From Achromobacter deleyi (GTDB taxonomy: Bacteria > Pseudomonadota > Gammaproteobacteria > Burkholderiales > Burkholderiaceae_B), in the NCBI RefSeq assembly GCF_902859705.1, contig NZ_CADIJO010000006.1, positions 186,001-250,000 of the forward strand: a DNA stretch of 64,000 bases. The letters run 5' to 3'. Position 1 is the stretch's first letter, and each line of letters starts with the position of its first letter. The notes beneath the pieces were generated by a model. It saw nothing but the letters and a program-made list of their open reading frames with translations, had not been told where the DNA came from and searched no databases. Below, piece after piece: positions 7,114 to 16,535 of the stretch. The translations under genes and the position numbers were made by a program.

Positions 7114-9595
7114 CAGCTTCTCGATTCGGCGGCGCGTCTTCACGTTGGGCGCCGTCTTGCTGGCCTGCGCCTTGTTGGGGCTGGTCTTCTTTTTGCGCGG
7201 CTATGCGCAGCGGGCCGCCGAGCAGGCGTTTGACCGGTTGCTGGCGGCGTCGGCGTTGACGATTGCGGGGTCGGTGCAGATCGAGGACAACGGCGTCACC
7301 GTTGAGCCGCCGGTGTCGTCGCTGGCCATGCTGTCGGGCAGCGAGCGGGTGTTCTACGAAGCCCGCACGTCCAACGGCCGGCTCATCACCGGGTATGCAG
7401 ACCTGGCGCCGGGGCTGCCGCTGGCGCAGTCGGCCACGCCTGTCTTCACGTATCTGAGCTATCACGATGAACCCGTGCGCGTAGCGACGGTGGGGCGGCT
7501 GGTGTCGGCCAGCCAGCATGCGGGTTGGGTGACCGTGCGGGTGGCGGAAACGCTTGGGTCGCGCGAAGAACTGGCCGACGAGATATTGGGGCGCAGCGTG
7601 TTGCCGTTGATCGTGGTGTCACTGGTGGCGCTGGGCCTCTTGTGGTTTGGGGTGCAGCGGGCCTTTGCGCCGCTGGCCGTGGTGGAACGCGAGCTGCGGC
7701 GGCGGGCGCCGGATGACCTGGCGCCGCTGGTCACGCCCGTGCCCACCGAAGTGCGGCGGCTGGTCGAGGCGCTCAATGCGTTCATGCAGCGGCTGTCCGG
7801 GCTGATGGATACGCTGAACACGCTGGTCGCCGACGCGGCGCACCAGGTGCGCACACCGCTGGCTTCGCTGCGGGCGCAGGCCGAGGTGGCGCTGGACGAA
7901 ACCGATCCCAAGCGCCTGCACGAGCGACTGGGGCGCATCCACTTGAACGCCATGCATGCCAGCCAGCTCATCAATCAGTTGCTGATGGACGCCACCATCA
8001 CGCACCGGCTGGGCAAGGGGTCGCGGGCGCCGGTGGGCGTGGCCGAGACCATCAATGAAACGCGGCGCCGCATCGGACCGCTGGAGGCCCAGCGGCTGCG
8101 CATCGAGATCGCGCCGCAGGTGCGGCGGGCGCGCATCGCGGGCGATCGCGTGGCCTTGCGTGAAATGCTGCGCAACCTGGTGGACAACGCGCTGCGCTAT
8201 GCGCCGGACGGCACCGTGGACATCCAGGCCACGCCCGTGGCGGGATTCCGGGTGGCGCTGACCGTGTCCGACCGCGGGCCGGGCATTGCCGATGACGAAA
8301 AGGATGCCGTGCAGCAGCGCTTCATACGCGGACGAACCGGCGAATCGCAGCCCGGTTCCGGGCTGGGCCTGGCCATCGTGCGGTCGGTGGCGGTGGCGCA
8401 TGGCGGGTCGCTGTGGCTGCAGGACCGCCCCGGCGGCGGCCTGTCGGCGCGGGTGATCCTGCCGCTCGCGCGCCAGCGCAGCGGGGCCGGCGGGCGCACG
8501 CTGGCCGGCTGGCTGGGCGCCGCGTTCGCGGCGGCCCTGTTGCTGGTGGCTGCCCCGGCCGACGTGCGTGCCGCCGACATTCCCGAGATCGTCACCCGCT
8601 ATCCGGCGCCGCAGCCGTCGTCGCGCGTGCTGACCATCGCCGGGCCGACCGACACGCCGGTGGTGGCGCCGCTGATCCTGGGCTTTCAGGCGCAGCGGCC
8701 CGACGTCACGGTGGTGTACCGGGAGATGGGCAGCCGCGAACTGTACGAGGCGGCCATCGAGAACCAGCTGAAGGACGTGGACGTGCTGATGAGCTCGGCC
8801 TCGGACCTGCAGATCCGGCTGGCCAACGACGGCTACGCGCAGCGCTATACCTCGCCCTATGCGGCCAAGCTGCCGTCGTGGGCGGTGTGGCGCAACGAGG
8901 TCTACGGCTTCACCTTCGAGCCAGCGGTGATCGTCTACAACCCCAAGCGCTACACCGAAGCCACCGTGCCGCGCTCGCGCCAGGACCTGCTGCGCACGCT
9001 GGAACACGACCGCGTGCGGCTGCATGGCCGGGTGGGCACCTACGACATTTCGCGCAGCAGCGTGGGCTACCTGATGGCCGAGCAGGACGAGCTGGTGTCG
9101 TCGAATTTCTGGGGGCTGGCCAACGCCTTCGGCCAGGTCGGCGTACGGCTGTCGGCCACCAGCGCGGAACTGCTGGACGCGATCGAGAACGACGAGATGG
9201 ACCTGGGCTACAACATCCTGGGGTCCTATGCGCTGTCGCGCCAGGCGGCAGGCAGCAAGATCGGCATCGTGTTTCCGCAGGACTACGTGCTGGTGCTGGC
9301 GCGTTCGGTGCTGATCGCCCGCAAGGCCCCCAATCCGGACCTGGGCCGCGCGCTGGTCGACTGGCTGCTGTCGCCGGCTGGACAGCAGGTGGCATCCAGC
9401 CACGCGGCGCTGGGCTCGATCATGGAAGACACGCCGGGGCGCTGGACCTCGGAAGCCGTGCTGGCGCGTTCGCAGGGCATCGTGCAGCCGGTGGTGCTGT
9501 CGCCCGCGCTGCTGGTGGGGCTGGACCAGCGGCGCCATTCGCGCTTCGTGCAGAACTGGATTCGGCTGGTCACCGATACGCCGGAACGTCCCTGA
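7100..9595 (+). CDS. Sensor histidine kinase fused to a C-terminal periplasmic solute-binding domain
   Basis: An 831-residue hybrid. Residues 1-35 and about 166-186 are membrane segments flanking a periplasmic loop of the TctE N-terminal type. The dimerisation domain has phosphoacceptor His248 (AAHQVRTPLASL) and the ATPase domain has NLVDNALRYAP, DRGPGIADDE and GSGLGLAIV. After the kinase come a third hydrophobic stretch at about 467-490 ending in an AxA-like site (VRAAD), and then an approximately 340-residue family 1 solute-binding domain. That domain is a paralogue of the next gene: LPSWAVWRN, TFEPAVIVYN, GYNILGSYA and FPQDYVLVLAR all have counterparts there. The layout would put the binding domain in the periplasm. 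Ligand unknown; PgtB/PgtC-like sensing is an inference. Confidence 0.9.
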   Translation: MSLPDSFSIRRRVFTLGAVLLACALLGLVFFLRGYAQRAAEQAFDRLLAASALTIAGSVQIEDNGVTVEPPVSSLAMLSGSERVFYEARTSNGRLITGYADLAPGLPLAQSATPVFTYLSYHDEPVRVATVGRLVSASQHAGWVTVRVAETLGSREELADEILGRSVLPLIVVSLVALGLLWFGVQRAFAPLAVVERELRRRAPDDLAPLVTPVPTEVRRLVEALNAFMQRLSGLMDTLNTLVADAAHQVRTPLASLRAQAEVALDETDPKRLHERLGRIHLNAMHASQLINQLLMDATITHRLGKGSRAPVGVAETINETRRRIGPLEAQRLRIEIAPQVRRARIAGDRVALREMLRNLVDNALRYAPDGTVDIQATPVAGFRVALTVSDRGPGIADDEKDAVQQRFIRGRTGESQPGSGLGLAIVRSVAVAHGGSLWLQDRPGGGLSARVILPLARQRSGAGGRTLAGWLGAAFAAALLLVAAPADVRAADIPEIVTRYPAPQPSSRVLTIAGPTDTPVVAPLILGFQAQRPDVTVVYREMGSRELYEAAIENQLKDVDVLMSSASDLQIRLANDGYAQRYTSPYAAKLPSWAVWRNEVYGFTFEPAVIVYNPKRYTEATVPRSRQDLLRTLEHDRVRLHGRVGTYDISRSSVGYLMAEQDELVSSNFWGLANAFGQVGVRLSATSAELLDAIENDEMDLGYNILGSYALSRQAAGSKIGIVFPQDYVLVLARSVLIARKAPNPDLGRALVDWLLSPAGQQVASSHAALGSIMEDTPGRWTSEAVLARSQGIVQPVVLSPALLVGLDQRRHSRFVQNWIRLVTDTPERP

Positions 9596-9767
9596 GAAAA
9601 CCGGCGTGGCCTGAAGCCTGGCTGCGCCGGTGGCCTTGTCCCCGATACCGGGATTACCCCTATCCCACCCCGCCCCCCATGACAGGACGACGACAGACGC
9701 CGGCCCCTAAGATGCGGGCGAACAGGCTTGACGCCTGTCGATACTAATTCCAACGGAGACAAGACCC

Positions 9768-10865
9768 ATGCTTGCCAAGTCCAGACTGGCGGCCGCCTGC
9801 GCCGCCGCATTCGCCATCGCCGCCGGCAGCGCCTACGCCCAATCCGTACCCGCGGGCTACCCGGCCGATTACCAGAAGATTCTCGACGGCGCCAAGAAGG
9901 AAGGCAAGGTCGTGATCTATTCGACCACCGACACCAAGGCCGCCGGCCCCATCATCAAGGGCTTCGAAGCGCTGTACCCGGGCGTCAAGGTCGAATACAA
10001 CGACATGAACAGCACCGAGCTGTACAACCGCTACATCAGCGAACAGGCAGCCGGTGGCAGCAGCGGCGACATCGTCTGGAGCTCGTCGATGGACTCGGCC
10101 CTGAAGCTGGCCACCGACTACGCGCTGCAGTACAAGTCGCCCGAGATCGCCAAGCTGCCGGCCTGGGCCGTATGGAAGGACTCGGCCTACGGCACGACCT
10201 ACGAGCCGGCCGTGTTCATCTACAACAAGCGCCTGATTCCGGCCAACGAAGTGCCGACCACGCACGGCGCCCTGGCCAAGCTGATCGCCAGCCAGCCGGA
10301 CAAATTCAAGAACAAGGTCACCACCTACGACATCGAGAAGTCGGCCGTGGGCTTCATGCTGGCCGTGCAGGACAAGGCCAACGACCCCAAGTACTTCGAC
10401 ACGCTCAAGGACATCGCCAAGGGCGGCCTGATCGTGCAGTCGTCCACCGGCACCATGATGGAACGCGTGTCGTCGGGTGAAAACCTGATCGGCTACAACA
10501 TCCTGGGCTCGTACGCCGAAACCCGCGCCAAGACCGATCCGTCGCTGGGCGTGGCGTACCCGACCGACTACGCGCTGGTGCTCTCGCGCGTGGCGTTCAT
10601 CAGCAAGAAGGCCAAGAACCGCAATGCGGCCAAGCTGTGGATGGACTACCTGCTGTCGCAGAAGGGCCAGGAAATCATGGCCAACCAGGCTGACCTGGCC
10701 TCGGTGCGCGACGACATCGAAGGCGACAACGATGTGGACGGCATGACCAAGAAGCTGGGCGCCTCGCTCAAGCCGATTCCGGTCAACGAGACGCTGCTGG
10801 ACTACCTGGAGCAGAACAAGCGCCTGCAGTTCATCAAGGACTGGCGCGCTGCCGCAGGCAAGTAA
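9768..10865 (+). CDS. ABC transporter periplasmic binding protein, FbpA/AfuA type
   Basis: A 365-residue solute-binding protein with a clear signal peptide (cleavage after SAYA, about residue 24). The mature part starts QSVPAGYPADYQKIL and carries VVIYSTTDTKAAGP, TTYEPAVFIYN, GYNILGSYA and YPTDYALVLSR. It feeds the permease and ATPase that follow. Members of this group bind ferric iron or phosphorylated organic acids; I cannot choose. The gene is preceded by AACGGAGAC at the ribosome site and followed by a strong hairpin that may favour high expression of this first gene. Confidence 0.92.
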   Translation: MLAKSRLAAACAAAFAIAAGSAYAQSVPAGYPADYQKILDGAKKEGKVVIYSTTDTKAAGPIIKGFEALYPGVKVEYNDMNSTELYNRYISEQAAGGSSGDIVWSSSMDSALKLATDYALQYKSPEIAKLPAWAVWKDSAYGTTYEPAVFIYNKRLIPANEVPTTHGALAKLIASQPDKFKNKVTTYDIEKSAVGFMLAVQDKANDPKYFDTLKDIAKGGLIVQSSTGTMMERVSSGENLIGYNILGSYAETRAKTDPSLGVAYPTDYALVLSRVAFISKKAKNRNAAKLWMDYLLSQKGQEIMANQADLASVRDDIEGDNDVDGMTKKLGASLKPIPVNETLLDYLEQNKRLQFIKDWRAAAGK

Positions 10866-10934
10866 GGCTGACGGCGCCACGGGGGCAACGCATCCGCCCC
10901 CGGCCGCCAGCACGCGGGAGGGCGGCATGCCCCC

Positions 10935-10979
10935 CACCCGCCGGCCGGACATTCACCTGCGGGTGAATGCCGGCGGGTG
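10935..10979 (+). promoter_or_regulatory. Intercistronic stem-loop between binding protein and permease
   Basis: CACCCGCCGG (10935-10944) pairs with CCGGCGGGTG (10970-10979), and inside it ATTCACC (10951-10957) pairs with GGTGAAT (10962-10968). There is no T-run. Such hairpins after the binding-protein gene of ABC operons commonly stabilise the upstream mRNA or cause partial termination; that role is inferred here. Confidence 0.6.
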
Positions 10980-11027
10980 ATCGCCAGCGGGCGCCCCCCG
11001 CGTCTATCGAATCAACAGGATTTCCCC

Positions 11028-12806
11028 ATGCAGTCATTGCGCAGAAAATGGCAGTCCCTGCCGCGCGGCGTGGTGGTGCTGATCACAGCCTTGGCCATCT
11101 ACGTGCCGCTGTCGTTCATCATCATCCAGAGCTTCCTGTCCGCGCCCTTCTTTTCGCCGTCCAAGGTCTTCAGCCTGGACGCGTTCCGCTTCATCTTCGC
11201 GGACCCTGATTTCTACAAGGCGCTGAAAAGCGGCTTCATCCTGGCCTTCGGGCTGGCCGTCATCGCCATCCCTCTGGGCGGCATGCTGGCTTTCCTGATG
11301 ATCCGCACCGACCTGCCCGGCCGGCGCTGGATCGAGCCCCTGATCCTGGTGCCGGTGTTCGTGTCGCCGATGGTGCTGGGCTTTGGCTACGTGGTGGCGG
11401 CCGGCCCGGTCGGCTTCTTCTCGATCTGGGCGCAGAACATCCTGGGCTTCGTGCCCTGGAACGTGTATTCGCTGACCAGCATCGTCATCATCGCCGGCCT
11501 CACGCACGTGCCGCACGCCTACCTGTACATCTCGTCGGCCCTGCGCAGCATGGGTTCGGACGTGGAAGAAGCGGCCCGCGTCACCGGCGCCTCGCCGCTG
11601 CGCGTGATGGTGTCGGTGAGCCTGCCGATGGTGCGCCCGGCCATGCTGTACGCCACCGTGCTGCTGTTCTTCCTGGGCCTGGAAGTGTTCGGCCTGGTGC
11701 TGGTGCTGGGCGATCCGGAAGGCAACCTGGTGTTGGCCACCTATCTGTACAAGCTGACCAACAAGCTCGGCATTCCGTCGTACCACCTGATGGCCGCCGT
11801 GGCCGTGGTGCTGATCTGCATGACGATTCCGCTGGTGATGCTGCAGCGCCGCCTGATGCGTACCGCCAACCGTTTCGTCACCGTCAAGGGCAAGGCCTCG
11901 CGCGCCCGTCCGCTGCCGCTGGGCAAGTGGCGCTGGGTGGCGGGCGGCGTGGTGGCGTTCTGGCTGCTGGTCACCATCGTGGTGCCGCTGATGGGCGTGC
12001 TGCTGCGCGCGTTCGTGTCCAACTGGGGCATGGGCGTGTCGCTGTTCGACGTGCTGTCGCTGGACGCCTTCCGCACCGTGTTCGCGCAACCGAACCTGAT
12101 GCGCGCCATCGTCAACTCGGTTGCCATCGGCGTGTTCGGCGGTGCGCTGGCCGTGATGTGCTACATGTTCGTGGGCCTGGCGATGCACCGCAAGCCGGAC
12201 AACGTCACCCGCTTCATGGACTACAGCGTGCTGGTGCCGCGCGCGGTGCCCGGCCTGCTGGCAGGCCTGGCGTTCCTGTGGGTGTTCCTGTTCGTGCCGA
12301 TGTGGCTGGACAACGCGCTGGATCCGGACCTGGGCGGCTGGCTGTCGGGCCTGCCGTTCGCCGAATGGCTGCGCGAGAACTTCATCGAATGGCTGCGTGC
12401 CATGCGCAGCACCATCTTCAGCGTGTGGCTGGCCTACACGGTGGTCTGGATGGCCTACGGCCTGCGCCTGATCTCGTCGACGCTGCTGCAGGTGGGGCCT
12501 GAACTGGAAGAGGCCGCCCGCAGCGCCGGCGCGCGCCGCGGCCAGGTCACCCGCCACGTCACCGTGCCGCTGGCCAAGTACGGCCTGATCGGTTCGTGGT
12601 TGCTGATGTTCCTGATCTTCGAGCGCGAATACTCCACCGGCGTCTACCTGCTGTCGCCCGGCACCGAGACCATCGGGTCCATGCTGGTGTCGCTGTGGGC
12701 GTCCGGCGCCATCGACATCGTGGCCGCGCTTTCCTTCATCAATATCGTTCTGGTCGTGATCGGCCTGGGCATCGCCCTGCGATTCGGAGTCAAACTTCAT
12801 GATTGA
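11028..12806 (+). CDS. FbpB-type ABC transporter permease (two fused permease halves)
   Basis: A 592-residue inner-membrane permease with about 12 hydrophobic segments. Each half carries an EAA-type coupling loop: SDVEEAARVTGASPLRV in the first and PELEEAARSAGARRGQV in the second. This duplicated single-chain arrangement is typical of ferric iron-type importers. The start MQSLRRKW is set by the ACAGGA ribosome site; the open frame begins 17 codons earlier. It overlaps the ATPase gene by 8 bp. It transports the ligand delivered by the upstream binding protein. Confidence 0.92.
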   Translation: MQSLRRKWQSLPRGVVVLITALAIYVPLSFIIIQSFLSAPFFSPSKVFSLDAFRFIFADPDFYKALKSGFILAFGLAVIAIPLGGMLAFLMIRTDLPGRRWIEPLILVPVFVSPMVLGFGYVVAAGPVGFFSIWAQNILGFVPWNVYSLTSIVIIAGLTHVPHAYLYISSALRSMGSDVEEAARVTGASPLRVMVSVSLPMVRPAMLYATVLLFFLGLEVFGLVLVLGDPEGNLVLATYLYKLTNKLGIPSYHLMAAVAVVLICMTIPLVMLQRRLMRTANRFVTVKGKASRARPLPLGKWRWVAGGVVAFWLLVTIVVPLMGVLLRAFVSNWGMGVSLFDVLSLDAFRTVFAQPNLMRAIVNSVAIGVFGGALAVMCYMFVGLAMHRKPDNVTRFMDYSVLVPRAVPGLLAGLAFLWVFLFVPMWLDNALDPDLGGWLSGLPFAEWLRENFIEWLRAMRSTIFSVWLAYTVVWMAYGLRLISSTLLQVGPELEEAARSAGARRGQVTRHVTVPLAKYGLIGSWLLMFLIFEREYSTGVYLLSPGTETIGSMLVSLWASGAIDIVAALSFINIVLVVIGLGIALRFGVKLHD

Positions 12807-13887
12807 GCTTTCTGTAGAAGACCTGCACCTGGATTACGGCGACAACCCGGTGCTCAAGGGCGTGTCCATGCAACTGCGCCAAGGCGAAGTGGTGTCCCTG
12901 CTGGGCCCGTCGGGCAGCGGCAAGACCACGCTGCTGCGCGCCGTGGCGGGCCTGGAAGGCCCCAAGCGCGGCCGCATCACCATCGGCGACCGCGTGGTCT
13001 ACGACGGCGGGGCCCGCAAGGAAATCCCGGCCGAAGAGCGCAACCTGGGCCTGGTGTTCCAGTCGTATGCCCTGTGGCCGCACAAGACCGTGTTCGAGAA
13101 CGTCGCCTACCCGCTGAAGCTGCGCAAGGTGCCGTCCACCGAAGTGCGCGAACGCGTGCAGGCCGTGCTGGACCAGCTGGGCCTGGGCAAGCTGGGCCAG
13201 CGCCATCCGCACGCGCTGTCCGGCGGCCAGCAGCAGCGCGTGGCCATCGGCCGGGCGCTGGTGTACAGCCCGCCCGTCATCCTGCTGGACGAGCCGCTGT
13301 CCAACCTGGATGCCAAGCTGCGCGAAGAGGCCCGCGCCTTCCTGCGCGAACTGATCATCCGCCTGGGGCTGTCGGCCTTGATGGTGACGCATGACCAGAG
13401 CGAAGCCATGGCCATTTCCGACCGCATCCTGCTGCTGAACAACGGCAAGATCGAGCAGCAAGGCACGCCACAGGAAATGTACGGCTCGCCGTCCACGCTG
13501 TTCACCGCCGAGTTCATGGGCAGCAACAACCGGCTGGACGGCAAGGTCACGGAAGTGCGCGATGGCCGCGCCCGCATCGAGGGCCACGGCTGGGCACTGT
13601 GGGGCAAGGCTGGCGAGGGCGTGACCCAGGGCCAGGACGCCACTGCGGTGATCCGGGTCGAACAGGTCCGCCTGGCGGACGATCCCGACGGCAACCACCT
13701 GGACATGCCGCTTCTGACCAGCATGTACCTGGGCGACCGCTGGGAATACCTGTTCCGCACCCCGGACGCGGACCCGGCCAACACGCTGGCGCTGCGCGCC
13801 TACGGCCCCGAAGGCCGTGAGCCCGGCCCCTGCCGCCTGGCCCTGCCGGCCAGCAAGGTCTGGGTCTTCCCCCGGCCCTCGAAGTAA
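12799..13887 (+). CDS. FbpC-type ABC transporter ATP-binding protein
   Basis: A 362-residue ATPase of the CUT2/iron-type importer class. Walker A LGPSGSGKTTLL is near residue 35, the Q-loop is in VFQSYALWPH, the signature is [15 protein letters not shown], and Walker B is VILLDEPLSNLD. About 110 C-terminal residues form a TOBE-like regulatory domain. It powers the preceding permease. Substrate specificity is not visible in the ATPase. Confidence 0.94.
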   Translation: MIELSVEDLHLDYGDNPVLKGVSMQLRQGEVVSLLGPSGSGKTTLLRAVAGLEGPKRGRITIGDRVVYDGGARKEIPAEERNLGLVFQSYALWPHKTVFENVAYPLKLRKVPSTEVRERVQAVLDQLGLGKLGQRHPHALSGGQQQRVAIGRALVYSPPVILLDEPLSNLDAKLREEARAFLRELIIRLGLSALMVTHDQSEAMAISDRILLLNNGKIEQQGTPQEMYGSPSTLFTAEFMGSNNRLDGKVTEVRDGRARIEGHGWALWGKAGEGVTQGQDATAVIRVEQVRLADDPDGNHLDMPLLTSMYLGDRWEYLFRTPDADPANTLALRAYGPEGREPGPCRLALPASKVWVFPRPSK

Positions 13888-13943
13888 GCCCCGCGGGCAG
13901 CCACAGGTGACGGCGGCGGGCGGACTGGCTCTACAATGCGTGC

Positions 13944-14843
13944 GTGCAACGCCTTGCTGATTCCCCCTCTCCGCTGAGCCGTCTGCTGTGGTGGCTGGGC
14001 GCCCCCGCCCAGCACTACCTGCGCATCGGCATCGCGATTTCGCTGTTGGTGCACGCCGGCGCCCTGGCGTGGCGCTTCGGTGCGCCCGCGCTGTCCCGCC
14101 CCCCGGCGACCAGCCTCGAAGTGGTGCTGCTGAACGCCCGCAGCGAAACGCCGCCCGATACCCCCCGGGCCCAGGCGCAGAACCAGATGAGCGGCGGCGG
14201 CAACGCCGAACGCGGCCTGTCCACCACCCCCCTGCCCCAGACCGGCGCGTCGGCCGAGACCATCGTGCTGGAAGCCATGCGCCGCCGCCAGGTGCAGCTG
14301 GAAGCCGAACAGGCCCGCCTGATGACCCAGCTGCGCGCGGCCGACAAGGCCGGCGCCGAGCGCCAGGCGGTCAACCCCTGGCCCGACGGCAACGACCGCG
14401 GCCAGGACGCCCAGGACCAGGCCAGCGTCATCCAGAACGCCCAGGTCGCAGCCCTGGCCGCCAAGGTCCAGCAATACAGCGCCGAGCCGCGCAAGCAGTT
14501 CGTGGCGCCCTCGGCCGAGGCCTCGCGCTTTGCCGCCTATCTGGATGCCTGGCGCACCCGCATCGAATCCGTCGGCACCCAGCATTACCCGGACGAAGCC
14601 CGCGGCCGCATCTATGGGTCGCTGCGCATCACCGTGTCGGTGCGCGCCGACGGCAGCATCGCGGCGGTCGACATCGACCAGCCCTCGCCCCACGCCGTGC
14701 TGAACCAGGCCGCCCGCCGCATCGTGCAGCTGGCCGCGCCGTTCCCGCCGTTCCCGCCCGACATCGCCCGCGACACCGACGTGCTGGTCATCACCCGCAC
14801 CTGGCATTTCGTCAACGACACCCTGGAAACCGAAGCCCCATGA
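13944..14843 (+). CDS. TonB-like energy transducer
   Basis: A 299-residue protein with one N-terminal membrane anchor (about residues 27-45), a long Pro/Ala/Gln-rich and probably coiled periplasmic linker (VLEAMRRRQVQLEAEQARL), and a C-terminal TonB domain from about residue 195 (HYPDEARGRIYGSLRITVSV...). It would couple the proton motive force to outer-membrane receptors, but no exbB/exbD lies nearby. It begins with GTG; an ATG at 13936 reads into a stop after 13 codons. It overlaps aroE by 4 bp (ATGA). Confidence 0.82.
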   Translation: MQRLADSPSPLSRLLWWLGAPAQHYLRIGIAISLLVHAGALAWRFGAPALSRPPATSLEVVLLNARSETPPDTPRAQAQNQMSGGGNAERGLSTTPLPQTGASAETIVLEAMRRRQVQLEAEQARLMTQLRAADKAGAERQAVNPWPDGNDRGQDAQDQASVIQNAQVAALAAKVQQYSAEPRKQFVAPSAEASRFAAYLDAWRTRIESVGTQHYPDEARGRIYGSLRITVSVRADGSIAAVDIDQPSPHAVLNQAARRIVQLAAPFPPFPPDIARDTDVLVITRTWHFVNDTLETEAP

Positions 14844-15703
14844 CCGAGGCGCCTCCTCTTGCCCGCTACGCCGTCATCGGCAACCCCATTGCGCACAGCC
14901 GTTCGCCCCAGATCCACGCCCTGTTCTCGCAGCAGACCGGCAAGCCGCTGACCTACGAGCGCCTGCTGGCGCCGGTGGACGGTTTCGGCGCCGCGGTGGC
15001 CGCCTTTGCCGCCGAGGGCGGGCTGGGCCTGAATGTCACGGTGCCGTTCAAGCAGGACGCCTACGCGCTGGCCTCGGGCCACCTGTCCAGCCGCGCCCGG
15101 CTGGCCGGGGCGGTCAACACCCTGTCGTGGCGCGACGGCGCCTGGCACGGCTGCAACACCGACGGCGTCGGCCTGGTGTCCGACCTGCTGCGCCTGGGCG
15201 TGCGCCTGACCGGCGCGTCCGTCCTGCTGGTGGGCGCGGGCGGCGCCGCCCGCGGGGTACTGCAACCGCTGGCCCAGGCCGGCTGCGCCCGCATCCACAT
15301 CGTCAACCGCACCGCCGCCCGGGCGCTGGAGCTGGCCGAAGGCTGGCGCGAAACCGGCGCCGAACCCCAGACCCGCGTCACCGCCGGGGGCCTGGCCGAC
15401 GCCGCCCAGCCGGGCGGCTGGAACCTGGTGGTCAACGCCACGGCCAGCGGCCTGCAGGACGCCGCCCCCGACCTGCCCGCCGGCCTGTACGCCGAGGGCG
15501 CGGCTGGCTACGACATGATGTACGGCGCCCAGCCCACCGCCTTCATGCGGCAGGCCCGCCGGGATGGCGCCGCCCTGACCGCCGACGGCCTGGGCATGCT
15601 GGTGGGCCAGGCGGCTGAAAGTTTCTTCATCTGGCACGGCGTACGGCCCGATCCGGCCCCCGTGCTGGCGGCGCTGCGCGAGGCGCTGATGGCCGGAAGC
15701 TGA
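14840..15703 (+). CDS. aroE: Shikimate 5-dehydrogenase
   Basis: AroE reduces 3-dehydroshikimate to shikimate with NADPH. The 287-residue protein has the substrate-binding block GNPIAHSRSPQIH at residues 13-25, the catalytic Lys in VTVPFKQDA (about 73), the Asp of NTDGVGL, and the Rossmann motif VGAGGAARGV. The ATG overlaps the TonB stop codon (ATGA). Together with aroQ at the left edge it is the second shikimate-pathway gene in the window. Confidence 0.95.
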   Translation: MTEAPPLARYAVIGNPIAHSRSPQIHALFSQQTGKPLTYERLLAPVDGFGAAVAAFAAEGGLGLNVTVPFKQDAYALASGHLSSRARLAGAVNTLSWRDGAWHGCNTDGVGLVSDLLRLGVRLTGASVLLVGAGGAARGVLQPLAQAGCARIHIVNRTAARALELAEGWRETGAEPQTRVTAGGLADAAQPGGWNLVVNATASGLQDAAPDLPAGLYAEGAAGYDMMYGAQPTAFMRQARRDGAALTADGLGMLVGQAAESFFIWHGVRPDPAPVLAALREALMAGS

Positions 15704-15707
15704 CCCG

Positions 15708-16442
15708 ATGGCCGCCCGCGGCAAGAGCGGCAAGCGCCGTTCCTGGTTCCGGATCATCACCGGCGTGCTGATGGCGCTGGTGTGCGCGGTGCTGCTGTAC
15801 CAGTTCTGGCTGTTCGGGCTGGTGGTCTGGTACAAGTACCAGAACCCGGGCAGTAGCGCCGTGATGCGCGAGGAACTGGCCCGCCTGCAGGACGGCAATG
15901 TCGATTTCCGCCTGAAATACGAATGGGTGCCCTACGACAAGATCAACCGCAGCCTGAAGCTGGCGGTGGTGGCATCCGAAGACTCCAATTTCACCGAACA
16001 TGACGGCGTCGAATGGGACGCCATCCGCAAGGCCTGGGAATACAACCAGAAACAGGAAGAAGCCGGCCGCAGCAAGATGCGCGGCGGCTCGACCATCACC
16101 CAGCAGCTGGCCAAGAACCTGTTCCTGTCCAGTTCCCGCAGCTACGTGCGCAAGGGCCAGGAACTGGTGCTGACCTACATGATCGAACACGTCATGACCA
16201 AGGAACGCATCCTGGAGCTGTACCTGAACGTGGCGGAATGGGGCGTGGGCGTCTTCGGCGCCCAGGCGGCGGCCAAGCATTATTTCAATGTGCCGGCGGC
16301 CAACCTGGGGGCCAGCCAGTCGGCCCGGCTGGCGGCCATGCTGCCCAACCCGCGCTTCTATGACAGCCACCGCAATTCCAACTACCTGAACTCCCGCGTC
16401 TACACCCTGACCCGCCGGATGCAGATGGTGGACATCCCCTGA
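15708..16442 (+). CDS. mtgA: Monofunctional biosynthetic peptidoglycan transglycosylase
   Basis: MtgA polymerises lipid II into glycan strands at the periplasmic face of the inner membrane. The 244-residue protein has one N-terminal membrane anchor (about 16-40) and a GT51 domain with the catalytic Glu in VVASEDSNFTEHDGVEWDAI and the block GGSTITQQLAKNLFLS. There is no transpeptidase domain, which fits the monofunctional type. It follows aroE after 4 bp, a frequent betaproteobacterial arrangement. Confidence 0.95.
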   Translation: MAARGKSGKRRSWFRIITGVLMALVCAVLLYQFWLFGLVVWYKYQNPGSSAVMREELARLQDGNVDFRLKYEWVPYDKINRSLKLAVVASEDSNFTEHDGVEWDAIRKAWEYNQKQEEAGRSKMRGGSTITQQLAKNLFLSSSRSYVRKGQELVLTYMIEHVMTKERILELYLNVAEWGVGVFGAQAAAKHYFNVPAANLGASQSARLAAMLPNPRFYDSHRNSNYLNSRVYTLTRRMQMVDIP

Positions 16443-16535
16443 CACCAGAAACCGACTGATTTCCAAGGCTTGCGCCCACCTTGAACGGCGGGATTTGTTA
16501 AGCTTTCACGTTTACGCGCTCACTCGTCCCTTTTC

